Positions 20,109-30,689 of a stretch of 64,000 nucleotides of DNA are shown here, one piece after another (the first letter of the stretch is position 1; every line of letters begins with the position of its first letter). Below the pieces are notes generated by a model. It saw only the letters and a list, made by a program, of their open reading frames with translations. It had not been told where the DNA came from and searched no databases. This DNA comes from Pinus tabuliformis (Eukaryota; Streptophyta; Pinopsida; Pinales; Pinaceae): contig CM062819.1 of NCBI GenBank assembly GCA_031772625.1, positions 1,236,077,897 to 1,236,141,896 on the forward strand. Direction: 5' to 3'. The translations under genes were made by a program, and so were the position numbers.

Positions 20109-23100
20109 TAATATTTCCGTTGGGCTTGGGGGCAAAACCACTGCATGATCCATGTCGATATCGTTTTCTGAGATCTTTGTAGAAGATATCATGTTGCAGG
20201 TTCCTATCGTCGCTACTTCCGCCAGATTGATTGGAGGTGGAAGAGCGAAAGTTCCCATTAGTATAGGATCTTTTAGTAGGCCTACTCCGATATTCTGAAG
20301 CGAATGGTGGCTTCCATGGATCATGGGAATGCTTCCAGTAACTTGAGAACCATTGGGGAGGAAGTTTTGTTGATCGACGATTGTAATCCCTCCTTGAAAG
20401 GGAAATGCAATCTTTCTAAAATAGGTCGACACAACAGCTGCCATGGCATATATCCATGGTCTTCCTAGTAGGATGTTGTAATCAAGATTCCCATCGATGA
20501 CTTCAACATCTATTTCTACCGTTTTCCCTCCTAGTTCAACTTTCAAGTTATTTAGGATACCATATGGGGTATATGTCCTTCCGTCGAATGCTTTTAATGT
20601 CGTCGAAGATCGCGACAAGGTTGGAGATCCTAAAGTTTTCCAGCAACTCATCGACATAATGCATGTAGATGCCCCCTCATCAATAATTGTTCGATGAACA
20701 GTTTTGTTGAGGGCTTTCACTTGAACAAGGAAAGCTAGTTGAGCTGGTAATTGAGGATCGTATCCTTTATGATCGAAGGATACAAGATTGGAATCCCTTG
20801 GGTCAATCCCACCAATGGCCGATAATAAAGCCTGCCTTTGGGATGGGCAATTTTGTAGTACTTCAAGAGTCGACATAGCGGATGGCGATTGGGCCAAATC
20901 TTCCACTATGTTATAATGCTGTGCCGCTCTAGCGCGGGGATTAAATGTCGACTTGTGTACTACTCCCTTTGGCGGTTTTATCGTTAATTCAGGAATGGTG
21001 GGTGGCACAACTTCTGTCGAAGTTGTTGTCGAACTACTTGGTTGATCTTTATCCTTGTTGTTCGACAGCGGCGGATTCCCATAATCCTTGTTCCTTGTCG
21101 ATATCAAAGCATCATTTTGCTGTTTTGAAACCGACAACATTAGCACTTGACACCCGGAAGCATCTTCACTCTCAACCAGATTTGTTCCTGGATTTGGAAA
21201 CGGATCAGTTAACACTGCTGAGGTTTTCGAATTCTTAAAGAATTTTTTAACCTCAGCTCTGTGTGGACAATCTGTGGTCCGATGATCCTCATCGCATATA
21301 AAGCATGGATTTTTTGGTTTCCTATTTCCAGGAGGGTTTGAAGAAGATTTTTCAGGTGATGATTCCTCCTGTTTCTTCTTCTTCCCTTTGCCTTTTTTCT
21401 TGCTTCCTGGTTGTTTGGTTTCTTTGCCTTTGTCTGTCGATACGACATTTACTTCCGAAGCAAGAAGCTCGTCTTTTGCATTTTGACCTGAAATCTTACG
21501 GGCCTTTTTGGATGTAGCCTTTGTCGATTTCGTGTCTGTTGTGCCAATCATGCCATCGCCGGCATGAGAGTCATTGTTTGATTTAGGAGGAGGAGGAATT
21601 GAGAATTCCGGTCTAGGGGCGTCAGGTATTTTGTCGTAGAGCGTGCCGGACTGAGTGTAAATCAAGTCCAGATATTGTGCACGAGCGATAACTTGCTCTT
21701 CTGTTATGACTCCCCCCTTTGCCACATCTTCCGTGATGGAAGGCAGTAATGACTTGATAAACCATTCAGCTAGAAGCTGATCGGGGACGTACGTTTTTAC
21801 CATCCTACGACGACGTCGCCACTCATGTATATGATCAGATATGTGAGTGGCCGTTGTCTGTTTGAAGTTGGTAAGAAGTTCTGTTCCCATTTCGTACCTT
21901 ATTGGTAATTGAAAATGGGTTAAAAAGGTTGTGGCTAAGGCACTGAAGTTGTCGAACGAAGCTCTAGGCAATTCAATGTACCATTTTGCCGCCGGACCCG
22001 TTAACGTCCTCTGAAAGAGGCGAAGTCTTATCGAATCATCATTTAGGGTGTTTGATGAACACCATAGATGAAAGGTCATCACGTGATTCGATGGATCTTC
22101 ACCCGGATTTCCATTAAATTTAGGAATATCTGATGGAAGTTTATGCGGAATCGCTGGCCACCAAGGGGCGTAAGCAATTGGATCGTTTGTTAACCGATTT
22201 AAATCAGGTAACTCTAAGGTTGCCACAAAGGGTAACTGTTGATTCAGGTTAGGTGAAGCATACCCAGGATAAGATGGGATTGCCTGAGCAGTTGGTCTTT
22301 GCATATCGGCATAATGCATTTGATGCTGGTATGTTTGGTAAGGTTGGTGGACATGACCATTGTAAAATGGTTGATTTTGACCGTTTTGAATGTACGGTTG
22401 TCCACTGTTCGCAAAGATTTGCTGCTCAGAACCTTGGTATACTTGTTGGAATTGCAGTTGTTGGTATTGCACCAGCCATGGTTGTGAAGCCATGTGCTGT
22501 TGCGCGATACTAACCGTTTGACCAAGGCGAGGGGTAATTGTACCCGTCTGGACCTGCGTCGCTCCACTAGTCGGCGATTGTGGTTGAGTCGCAGGGTCAA
22601 GGGATTGTTGCATTACAACTTGAGAAACCTGAGGTTGGCATACAACAGGCAGCGTTTGAACTTGCGACACCGTCACAATAGCTGGCGTAGTCGGGATATT
22701 CGACATAGGTACACATTGTTGCATTGAATACACAACTCTTGGTTGTTGAGGTAGTATAGGTACCCAACCACTTGAGGTAATTCCAGTGTAACCTGAATGT
22801 TGTCGTGAACTCCCGTATGGATATCCTCCCGGAGGGGATAATGAAAGGGCATACTGCCCCCCATACGGTGGTAATCCATAACTCAAGGGAATTGTTTGCC
22901 CTTGGGGACCGGACTGCCCAAATTGACCTCCAAATGGATCAATTTGTTGAGACTCAACATAAGAGTTTTCGGATATTATTCCGGATGAACAAACAGGAAC
23001 GAACCATACTGTCGAAATAGCCCCTGAGTGGGCTCTTTCTAGCGGTTGAGAGCTAGTCGGGACAGATGGTATACCAACGAACATTGTCGGAGTGATAGCA

Positions 23101-23719
23101 GGGAGTTCTGCCGTCGCTGTGTCAGATGACACAGTCCTAGATGTTGTCGGTTGTTCAGACATTTGTAGTCTATCCAAAAGATTACCTAGCGATTCTACAG
23201 GAGCTTCCGCTGGTGGTAGACTAACTTCTGATGAAGAAGGATATAGAGTGATCCCACTCCAATGTGCGTTGGAGTACTTGTTTGAGGATCTTCTACAATT
23301 TCTTCTATTGCAATCAGACCAGGTGGAAGGGGAAGACCGTCAGGTCCGTAAAATATTTCTGGTGCCGAAGAAGGTGTGAAATCGGCAGCGACAGATGTTT
23401 GAAGAGTAAGACTCTCCGAACCGGTTGTAGATGGAACTGGTTCGGTAACACAAGTGTTTATTCTCAAACTAGGATCAGTATCACTGTCCTTCTGTGGTTG
23501 TTGAACTTCTTCTGTAGAGGCAGGGATTCCAGAAATGTTTGGAGTAACCGGAGTCTCTGATGTCGTTGGAACACTTGTTCTAACTTTGATAGGAGATTTG
23601 GAACCGGTTAAACGAGTTCGCTTTGTCCGTACTGGTTTCGATTCCGGAGACAAAGACGGTTGACTCGTAAGCCTCCGCGAACGATGGGGTTTCAATTGAC
23701 TTTCTTCCACGATTGCGGA
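20106..23719 (-). pseudogene. GYP-1 gag-protease
   Basis: The main frame covers 1023 codons from a TTG at 23177, and its open frame reaches further upstream. Another frame (23195-23719; no ATG, GTG at 23708-23710 in ATG position) appears to be its N-terminus, with a frameshift near 23255-23270. Residues about 60-330 of the main frame are rich in Gln, Pro, Tyr, Gly and Ser. The capsid-type gag domain begins near residue 350 (PKFNGNPGEDPSNHVMTF; LTGPAAKWY). A Lys-rich tract precedes a zinc knuckle CFICDEDHRTTDC (CX2CX3HX4C) near 624. Protease has IIDEGAST near 835 and LLGRPW near 904. The stop is the UAG at 20106-20108. Confidence 0.85.
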
Positions 23720-25414
23720 TTACTTGATCAACTAAAATAAAGGGAAGGTATGTTTCCGAATTAAATGAATTTTAGACGCTTTGACACAACTTGTTTTTTC
23801 AGTTTTTAAGAGTCGAGAAAAAACAAAAGATGACTCTAGTCTCCTTCGATTTTTAATGAGCCTGAAGTGAAAAGTGCTCAGATGGACCTTTTCCGTTAAG
23901 GAGTCTGAAAAGGAATGAAAGGGACTGCTCTGGAGGTCTAGGTAGAGGGAGTACCAAACCAATCGCAAAACTGCAGAATACTTTTTACGGTACGACAGTC
24001 AATCTTCCCGAATGCTGTGTTCAGTGCATTGCGATCAATAGGGCAGCAGACACGGCTTCCTATGGATAAAGGATTTAAGCCTATAGGGGTCTCCCAAAAT
24101 ATACTCGACGGTACGTGGGAGCACAAGTCCGTACTGGCACTTATCGTCTAAAAGTGAAGGAATCACCCAACCATCAGTGAGGACAACAGTTACCAGGCTT
24201 TACGACGCCGGATTACGTCTCTAGCCTAGACCTCTAAATGTTGTGCGTTAAGTTCCAAAGCGTTGTTAGATTCATTGAATTTATTTTAAGTTGATCTTGC
24301 TTATGAAGTTTGCCTTTTGGGTTCACCACGAGATGTAGATGTAATTCCTAAAATGCAATCTAAAGATGATAAACAAACTTTTATCTCTTTTGTGCAATGA
24401 AAATCCTAGCTACTAGAGGAAAAGAAAGACACAATCTTTTCACAAAGAGCAAAGAGCACACTGTAAATGCACTTTCCTAAATCAAGCCAAACAGACTGTC
24501 TATATGCAAATGCACATGCATGTATTTGTTTTCGACTTTCTTAGTATTGATGCTAAAAAGAAAGTTGATGTACAAATCTGAATTTGCTTTCAAGCGACAA
24601 ACACAAACAAGCTTCTTTTCGAAATCAAAAGATAGAGACGATTACGACACTTTACGATTTTGAAATGAATACTCGTTTTTGACACTAGAAAGTCACAAAT
24701 TCAGACCAAAGGCAATAGTAACAGTATAATCGACCATCAACAGCAATCAAACTTTCTCCTATGATCGAAATCGACACTTGCGACATATCTAAATCAAAGG
24801 GCGACAATACGACTATTCTACTTTTGCAATGGAAAACTGTAAACGACTCAACAAACACACAAAAACATCTACAGTTCTTTTGTACAAAGGAGGCGGAATA
24901 ACAGCAAGGAAAAGGGGTTTTAAACAGACATATACTGATCACAGGCAGCAAAATTCAGAGATAGAACTGGAGAGAATGAAGCACAAGAACCTCAGCTGCA
25001 CAGGGCTAGTCTGATCAGCGCACCTGTAACACAGAGAAACTGCATTGCAGCGCAGGTTGCCCTTTCGGGAAGTGCGCTGAAATTCAGGATCTCTTAACAG
25101 TACCTGCGCTGGGCCAGAAACGAGAATCTGTCCGGGTTCTGGGTCACAGTTTGCAGTTCAGTCTTTGGTTTTTGGCCGAGTAAAAGCAATCAGTAATGCA
25201 CAATCAGGGGTAGATCTAAGGAGGGTCTAAGAGCTATCACAAGGGCAATCAAATAGTTTGTGAATCAGCTGTTCAAATCATAAACAGATCCAGTGAATGG
25301 ATTGAAGCAGCAGATGTCTACTTTGCATTTGTTATGGCAAATGCAGTTCGAATGCTACTTATAAGTTTATGAAATAAACACCAAGAGATACACAAAAAAA
25401 CTAATTAGACATCC
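23720..25414 (-). other. GYP-1 5' leader (~1.7 kb) with conserved-loop hairpins
   Basis: Untranslated leader between PBS and gag. Near gag it carries hairpins of the same family as the 3' region: 10-bp arms TTGTTTTTTC (23791-23800) and GAAAAAACAA (23817-23826) around a TTTTTAAGAGTC word; CTTC/GAAG (23844-23867) around TTTTTAATGAGCC; CCTTTTC/GAAAAGG (23887-23913) around GTTAAGGAGTC. The remainder is A-rich without a recognisable protein; an 88-codon frame at 24685-24951 is probably chance. Confidence 0.6.
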
Positions 25415-25432
25415 TCCCCAGTGGAGTCGCCA
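25415..25432 (-). promoter_or_regulatory. GYP-1 primer binding site
   Basis: The minus strand reads TGGCGACTCCACTGGGGA three bases inside the 5' LTR. This 18-mer resembles the tRNA-Arg-type PBS reported for Ogre/Tat-like gypsy elements; that tRNA assignment is from memory. It fixes the right LTR as the 5' one. Confidence 0.75.
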
Positions 25433-25435
25433 TTT

Positions 25436-26478
25436 TGTTACCGGGAAAAGTGTCTATTTAGAACTGCTCTATCCCACTAAGGTGTGACAGCTGCCTTAGA
25501 AACAAACAGAGAAAAACTACTTTTGTATTTCCTTTATGAACTATAGATAGAGAGGAATAGAAAGAACCAACCTGTGTCTTGCGCTAATCCTTTGATCCAA
25601 TCCCTCTCTTCTTTGACAGCTTCCAGCTACCTGCTCCCTTACTTGCCCAGCTTCACCAAGTACCTGTAAGATCACAGAAGAAGAACACTATACAAAGACA
25701 TGGATCTATATTCATAAACAACTTAGGATCAGATTTAAGTTAACCATACAAATGTAACAAGCATCAATGATACAAAAGCATGGAGGAAAAACTCAAATAG
25801 TTTTTATTGATAAACAAGAAAAGATCCAGGAGGAGTTACAACCGATGGTTCCTGACCCAGCATCAACCTCCCAGCAAAGAAGCCCCTCTTCACCTCCAAC
25901 AAAGCATAGATCACCCAATACTCTGATGTTTGTCTCAAAACCAATAGCAATTCCTTACAATGTGCAAAATTCCAGCCTCTGGATCTCTGGGATGAGGGAT
26001 CCATATATAGATATGTGTAAGGAGGATGAGTCAGCTTGTGATTTGATTAGTGTCTTCTCTCTGTCAGTTCTTGCTTCCACTTGGAGACTGAAGGCCTCTT
26101 ACTCATCCTTGGTCGAATTCAGTGAGGCAAGTGTCATAGGAGAAGATTCTGGAAGCTTCCATTGTCTCTCCACCTCGCGGAATGACACTGCCATTTGTCA
26201 TTTCTCGCCCAACGCACCCTCATAGTGCATTTAGGTGCGTTGCAATGCACCTAGCCAGTGTATTTAGGTGCAATGCAACGCACCTAGCCAGTGGAGCAGC
26301 TGAAATGATCCTGTTTTGACTTATTCTGAGTAGTTTCTGGTGGAGAACTTCTGGGAGAAGCTGTAATTTGTTGATCTTGTTCCTTTAGGGGTTAGAACAA
26401 CACTTTTAGGGACTTAGGAGCCCTTGGTTTATGGACATTTCATGCTTGGAGTTGTAAGGCACAAAAATGTCTATAACA
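25436..26478 (-). repeat. GYP-1 5' LTR (right)
   Basis: 1043 bp, exactly the length of the left LTR, with 13 differences of which 12 are transitions. It would carry the promoter of the element. Confidence 0.95.
26001..26010 (-). promoter_or_regulatory. TATA-like box in GYP-1 5' LTR
   Basis: The minus strand reads CTATATATGG in the middle of the LTR, as expected at a U3/R boundary. It is identical in the other LTR and copy 2. The start site was not determined. Confidence 0.4.
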
Positions 26479-26483
26479 AAGCC
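26479..26483. repeat. Target-site duplication of GYP-1, right (AAGCC)
   Basis: Matches 12269-12273. COP-B coding resumes in this duplicate. Confidence 0.95.
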
Positions 26484-27238
26484 CATGCAGACTCCTCTAG
26501 CTGGGAACTAGAGGAAGGAGGATGCTACTTCAGGTGAGGTAGTAGCTGCTACTTTTTATCGGTAGCTGGTGGGTTCACTTATGTATCTGGTGAACACACG
26601 ACCCGACTTATGCTTTGCGGTGAACCAGTTGAGTCAAGCTATGGTTCAACCTACCAAGCTGTTTTGGAAGGCAGCGAAGCATGTGCTGAGATACCTCAGA
26701 GGCACATCTCAGTTCGGAATATGGTACAGACGGACAGAGGGAGTGAAGCTTCAGGGCTTCACAGATGCGGATTGGGCAGGGAGTCCGTCAAACCAGAAGA
26801 GCACTTCTGGAGGAATCTTCAACCTTGGTTTAGCTACAGTTTCCTGGTACAGCAGGAAACAGAGGTCAGTTGCACTTAGCTCAGCAGAGGCTGAATACAT
26901 GGCTGCTAGGCAGGCTGCATGTGAGGCCATTTGGATGCGGAAGATTCTAGTGGGATTGTTTGGTCAGAGGATGGATCCTATAGTGATCTACTGCGATAAC
27001 CAGAGTTGTATCAAACTCTAAGAATCCAGTTTTTCATGACAGGTCCAAGCACATTGATATCTGGTATCACCATCTTCGAGACTGTGTGGTCAAGAGGATC
27101 ATGTTGTTACTGTATGTTTTGACCGAGGAACAGGATGCCGATATTTTGACTAAGGCATTGTCAAAATGCAAGTTCGAGTTCCATAGAGGCAGGATTGGGG
27201 TTACTGATAATCCCTTTCTGTTGAGAGGGAGTTTTTAA
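26484..27238 (+). pseudogene. COP-B RT end and RNase H (after GYP-1)
   Basis: Continues COP-B pol: two stops (near 26510 and 26565), then GSLMYLVNTRPDLCFAVNQL, the RT/RNase H connection KAAKHVLRYLRGT, then RNase H with Asp in GFTDADWAGS, Glu in LSSAEAEYMA and Asp in IYCDNQSCIKL. A frameshift near 27018 follows, then NPVFHDRSKHIDIWYHHLRD and ADILTKALSKCKFEFHRGRIG to a TAA at 27236-27238 that overlaps the LTR start. All three acidic catalytic residues are kept. The copy-2 counterpart lies outside the window. Confidence 0.9.
27220..27231 (+). promoter_or_regulatory. COP-B polypurine tract
   Basis: GTTGAGAGGGAG directly before the 3' LTR, the same core as in COP-A. Confidence 0.75.
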
Positions 27239-28207
27239 ATAGCAACAAAAAATGCTAAATATAGAAGTGCTAAATTTAGTACTGCTATAAATAGCATTTC
27301 GGGATACCTTCCTATTTTAGTTAGTCCCTGAACTAAAATAGAGAAGTAAAATTTGAATTTGATCTTAGGAGTTGTTTGTCAAATAATTAATTAATTCACC
27401 ATGAGTTAATTAGTTGTATAAAATCAAACATGAAGTCTATGTGGGGACATGCAACAGTTTCTCCATTAATTGAAGAATTTATCCATGAGTTAAAGAGATA
27501 AGGATGAATTGTAATTAGTTGACTTAGTTAACTGAGTCAAGTCCAGTTAGATTAATTCAAACAATTTGTTGAATTAATGTGAGTTCAGTTAGTTAATGCA
27601 TGCATGCATGTAACTACTGCACTTCAGATAACTGAATATTCTCTCATAAATAACTCATGCATGTCAGTGCAGACAGAGACCCAGTTGAGATCAGATGGAG
27701 GGGCAGTGTACTATCAGTTGCTAGAATATTCCATTGTGAATATCTCTTGCATGCAGAAGGAATTCTTTCCTTGGAGATTGAGTAGTTACTTCTTCAGGTT
27801 TTGTGAGTGCGATGAGGCCAATTCACACATGTGGCTTCACTAGACCCCAAGAAAAATTGCGCAAGGAAATAGGAGGCTTGGAGGGCTTGAGGAGGACATA
27901 TACAGTGTCTATTCAGTCTGTGAGTTGTATTGTTTGATTGCAGAGAGAGCAGGATAGCTGATTCTTTTTGTAACTTGAAAAGATTTCCACTTGTATGATA
28001 ATATAAAGATTGGGGTTTTAGGCCGAGGCTTTCCTCGGGTTTTTTCTTATGTGTTATGTGTGATTGATTTCTCATTCTCAGTTATATGTGTTCTCATTGA
28101 TCTTGCTCAATTCGATTAAGCTTCTGCAGAGTTTGTTGTAGAAGTAGATCTTGTATTTTGCTTTAGTATATTGCATAATCTGTTGATCTACAGTGGGAAT
28201 TTCTACA
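27232..28207 (+). repeat. COP-B 3' LTR
   Basis: About 976 bp ending TTTCTACA before the CTACT duplication. Its first bases (TTTTTAAATAG) do not match the 5' LTR start (TGATGAAAATAG), although the bodies are about 96% alike. Confidence 0.9.
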
Positions 28208-29266
28208 CTACTAGCATTGTTGTCCCACTGTAATCTAAGTTGTTGGTAAGAACTTCTTGTGATAGTATATAGAATCTCCTCATAAATGAAGAGACCTCTC
28301 CAATGACCCAACACAAGTAACCATACTTTTGTTTATGGGAAATGTTTTGGTCACTGGATAGGGCTCCCACAACCCAACAGTCATGCCCAAAACACCTTAA
28401 CGTATACGACCTCCTTTTCTCTTCAAGTTATGTGACCTTGTTGTTTGAGGAGGCACCTACAACTCTATGTTTGACCCTCAAAACAACACCTATAGGCCTG
28501 TGGCCTAGTCACAACAGAAGGTCCCTTTACTCAACTGTTACAAGAGATATCCCTGCATTTTCTTGCCCAGAACAGTCCCAAATTATGGCAGCCCTCAGCA
28601 AGGTACTTCGACCCTCCTTCCAGCACTCGGTCACCTGAATAACGTCCCTACAACCCCTCGCTAGCCTTACTTCATTACTGCGTCTAGGGCATGTTGTAAC
28701 CCTCCTTGAATACGGCTAGGTATAGCTTGTTAAGGCCTCCTCTATAGCTGCGTCTAGGGCTTGTAGTATCCCTCCTTGACTGTGGCTAGGTACAACTTCT
28801 TAAGGCCTCCTCTATAGTTGCGTCTAGGGCTTGTAGTATCCCTCCTTCTTGATTGCATCCTCTAGGTTATGCGTAAAAGCTAGGGTTGTGCTAGGACTGT
28901 GGCTAGGGCAGATTGTTAAGCCTCCTTTCCTCGTGCGTCTTAGGGCTACTTCCTTTTAGATTTCTCTCACACTAAAACCAAAAAAAAGTGGAGAGAAATC
29001 AAGAGTGAAGTGTATGTGAAATGACTCTCAAGTCATCTCCTTTTATACTAAAATGTTGAGCACATGAGGTGTTTATTTGGTTGTTGGCCGACCTTGACGA
29101 ATTGTCTTATAACACAATTAAATTCATAACTCCATGAATACTTATCAGAATCGGATGATCTTTAGATCAATCCTACACCTCTCGACGAGAGGGATCCAAG
29201 AAAAATATCAGATGCCATATATAAGATGACCCACATGGAGTTTGGCCCTAGTTTCCAATTTTAATA
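28208..29266 (-). repeat. COP-A 5' LTR, outer part (resumes after COP-B)
   Basis: Starts with the second CTACT and follows the other COP-A LTR from about 3226 to 4288. The final TTTTAACA has become TTTTAATA. It holds the second short tandem array at about 28670-28870. Confidence 0.9.
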
Positions 29267-29271
29267 TTTAT
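29267..29271. repeat. Target-site duplication of COP-A, right (TTTAT)
   Basis: Matches 2337-2341 exactly. Confidence 0.9.
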
Positions 29272-29578
29272 CTTATTCAAAAGTCAGACTTTGTGACAAG
29301 GCTAATTGTTCTCTTTGAGACTAAGGTTGTATTATTGAGAGTATTGTGGTGTTTGTTGTTGACAAAATAAGGGTTGATGATGACAAAAATAAGTTTGTTA
29401 ATGATGACAAAGGAGTGAATGTGTTGTCAAGCAAAGAGGAATTTGCAAGAAGGTATAAATTGATTTGATGCTTATTTTTGTCCAGTTGAAATAGATAAAA
29501 GGGAGGGTTCACATTTTTTTTGGGGGTTGGTTGTCTCTAGCTAGTTGGAGCCAACAAATTTATCTGACGAATTAGGTG
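29272..29578. other. Unassigned flank up to assembly gap
   Basis: GATGATGACA/TTGTTGACAAA-rich DNA that joins, across COP-A, with 1497-2336. No gene seen. The equivalent in copy 2 lies beyond the window. Confidence 0.5.
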
Positions 29579-29678
29579 NNNNNNNNNNNNNNNNNNNNNN
29601 NNNNNNNNNNNNNNNNNNNNNNNNNNNNNNNNNNNNNNNNNNNNNNNNNNNNNNNNNNNNNNNNNNNNNNNNNNNNNN
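29579..29678. other. Assembly gap (100 N)
   Basis: Exactly 100 N, the usual placeholder for a gap of unknown size. It separates the sequence of copy 1 from the contig that holds the Athila-like pair and copy 2, which matters for judging whether the duplication is real. Confidence 0.99.
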
Positions 29679-30689
29679 AGCTACCTCATCCTCTAGCTTG
29701 CCAACCTATTTCCATTTCGCATCAATGTCTTCCGAGTTTTCATATGCTGCCACGCTTTGTCGATGCACCAGATTGTTAATGTCACAAAGTTGCACTTTAA
29801 TCTTGGCCAATTCTTTTGCACACTACAAGCATAACAACGGAGTCGGGGGAGGTGAAGTACTTTGTAGTCGACCCGAGGCATGACACAGTGCCTCCTTCCC
29901 CGACACCCAGCCAGAGCGAGGGCATCTGCTACCCCAGGAACTTGAATCCATCTTCAAAATGACAGGACAGGGTCGAGGAGAAGTATGCCAGATAATTCCC
30001 TCGTGAGATGATCTTTCCTGAGTCAGCCCGAGCAAATTGGATGGTTGTTGAAAAGGGAGGGTGCAAGTCCAGTCACAAGGATAGACTGAGAACTCGCACC
30101 CTAGAACCCCAAATAAATTTTCAACACTCGACAAGCAAAACCCCGACCAACCAGGGGTGGAAATTACTAATAGGATGAGAGGGGGGTGGGAATTCATCTA
30201 AGATTTATAACTACAACCCTGCAGAAACAAGCTCGAGCCACCAGGATCCCAATACGATCTCATCATTTCCCTTTGAGGAGAGAGATTGACCATGATTTGC
30301 AAACGGGAGAACAAGTAGATGGGTTGTCTCTTCAGGGCCATGGGGAGTAAATGTTGCACGCAGTGAGAGAGGCCTCGCATGGAAACCAACCTCAAGCACC
30401 TGCAATAAACCTTGGAGAATGAAGTCGACGTGAGAAGTCTCACACTTATCTGCAGATTTGGGTATAACGACATCACGTGGAGGGGGAGGAGGTGGCCACA
30501 CGCACAGGGGAGAGAGGAGAGGTGGCATTGAACAGACGTACGGGGAAGGACATAGAATCAAGCCGCTGACGAGTGGGGAGTGACGGGGGGTGACATAGGC
30601 TAATAAAACATTCTTGTTATACATGTATGGAGAAGAGGGTAAGGGGGGCTAAACATAAAGGGGTTAGGGTATAGGGCAGGGGCTAAAGA
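29679..30689. other. Unassigned region after the gap
   Basis: About 1 kb, partly GC-rich (30480-30600 is G-rich). Frames of up to 137 codons on the minus strand look like no known family. No repeat copy is seen elsewhere in the window. Confidence 0.4.

Larger units (their letters stand above)
12274..26478 (-). mobile_element. GYP-1: Ty3/gypsy (Tat-like) element nested in COP-B
   Basis: A 14.2-kb minus-strand element with two 1043-bp LTRs and an AAGCC duplication. Order on its sense strand: 5' LTR (25436-26478), PBS, long leader, gag-protease, UAG, RT-RNase H-integrase without chromodomain, a second RNase H-like domain, an antisense gene on the opposite strand, non-coding hairpin-rich 3' region, polypurine tract, 3' LTR. 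Missing chromodomain, extra RNase H and an antisense ORF are traits of the Tat lineage; the position of the extra RNase H after integrase is noteworthy. The LTRs differ at 13 positions, 12 of them transitions, so it is the youngest of the three nested elements. Confidence 0.9.
7949..28207 (+). mobile_element. COP-B: Ty1/copia element nested in COP-A 5' LTR, itself holding GYP-1
   Basis: Bounded by CTACT duplications, with LTRs of 986 and about 976 bp ending ...TTTCTACA. A tRNA-iMet-type PBS follows the left LTR and a GTTGAGAGGGAG polypurine tract precedes the right one. Gag, protease, integrase, RT and RNase H appear in copia order in a single plus-strand frame broken by stops. GYP-1 (12274-26478) lies between the RT palm and the RT/RNase H connection with a 5-bp AAGCC duplication. 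Without it the element is about 6.05 kb. LTRs differ at about 14 of the first 345 compared positions. Confidence 0.95.
2342..29266 (-). mobile_element. COP-A: outer Ty1/copia element, minus strand, interrupted by COP-B
   Basis: The element is bounded by 5-bp TTTAT duplications and by LTRs with TGTTAA...TTAACA ends. A minus-strand PBS (TGGTATCAGAG, initiator-Met type) abuts the right LTR, so the right LTR is the 5' one. A polypurine tract abuts the left LTR. Decayed gag, protease, RT and RNase H fragments follow the copia order on the minus strand, but most of integrase is missing, so the body is only about 2.7 kb. The 5' LTR is split by the insertion of COP-B (7949-28207). Without that insertion the element is about 6.7 kb. 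The LTRs differ at about 17 of the first 220 positions, the most of the three nested elements, so it is the oldest of them. Confidence 0.9.

Noticed and set aside
24685..24951. 88-codon frame in the GYP-1 leader
   Set aside because: Short, Cys/Phe-rich, without a domain; leader sequence is a better explanation.
29679..30689. G-rich minus-strand frames of 92-137 codons near 30200-30620
   Set aside because: The frames overlap each other, look low-complexity, and show no motif or repeat support.
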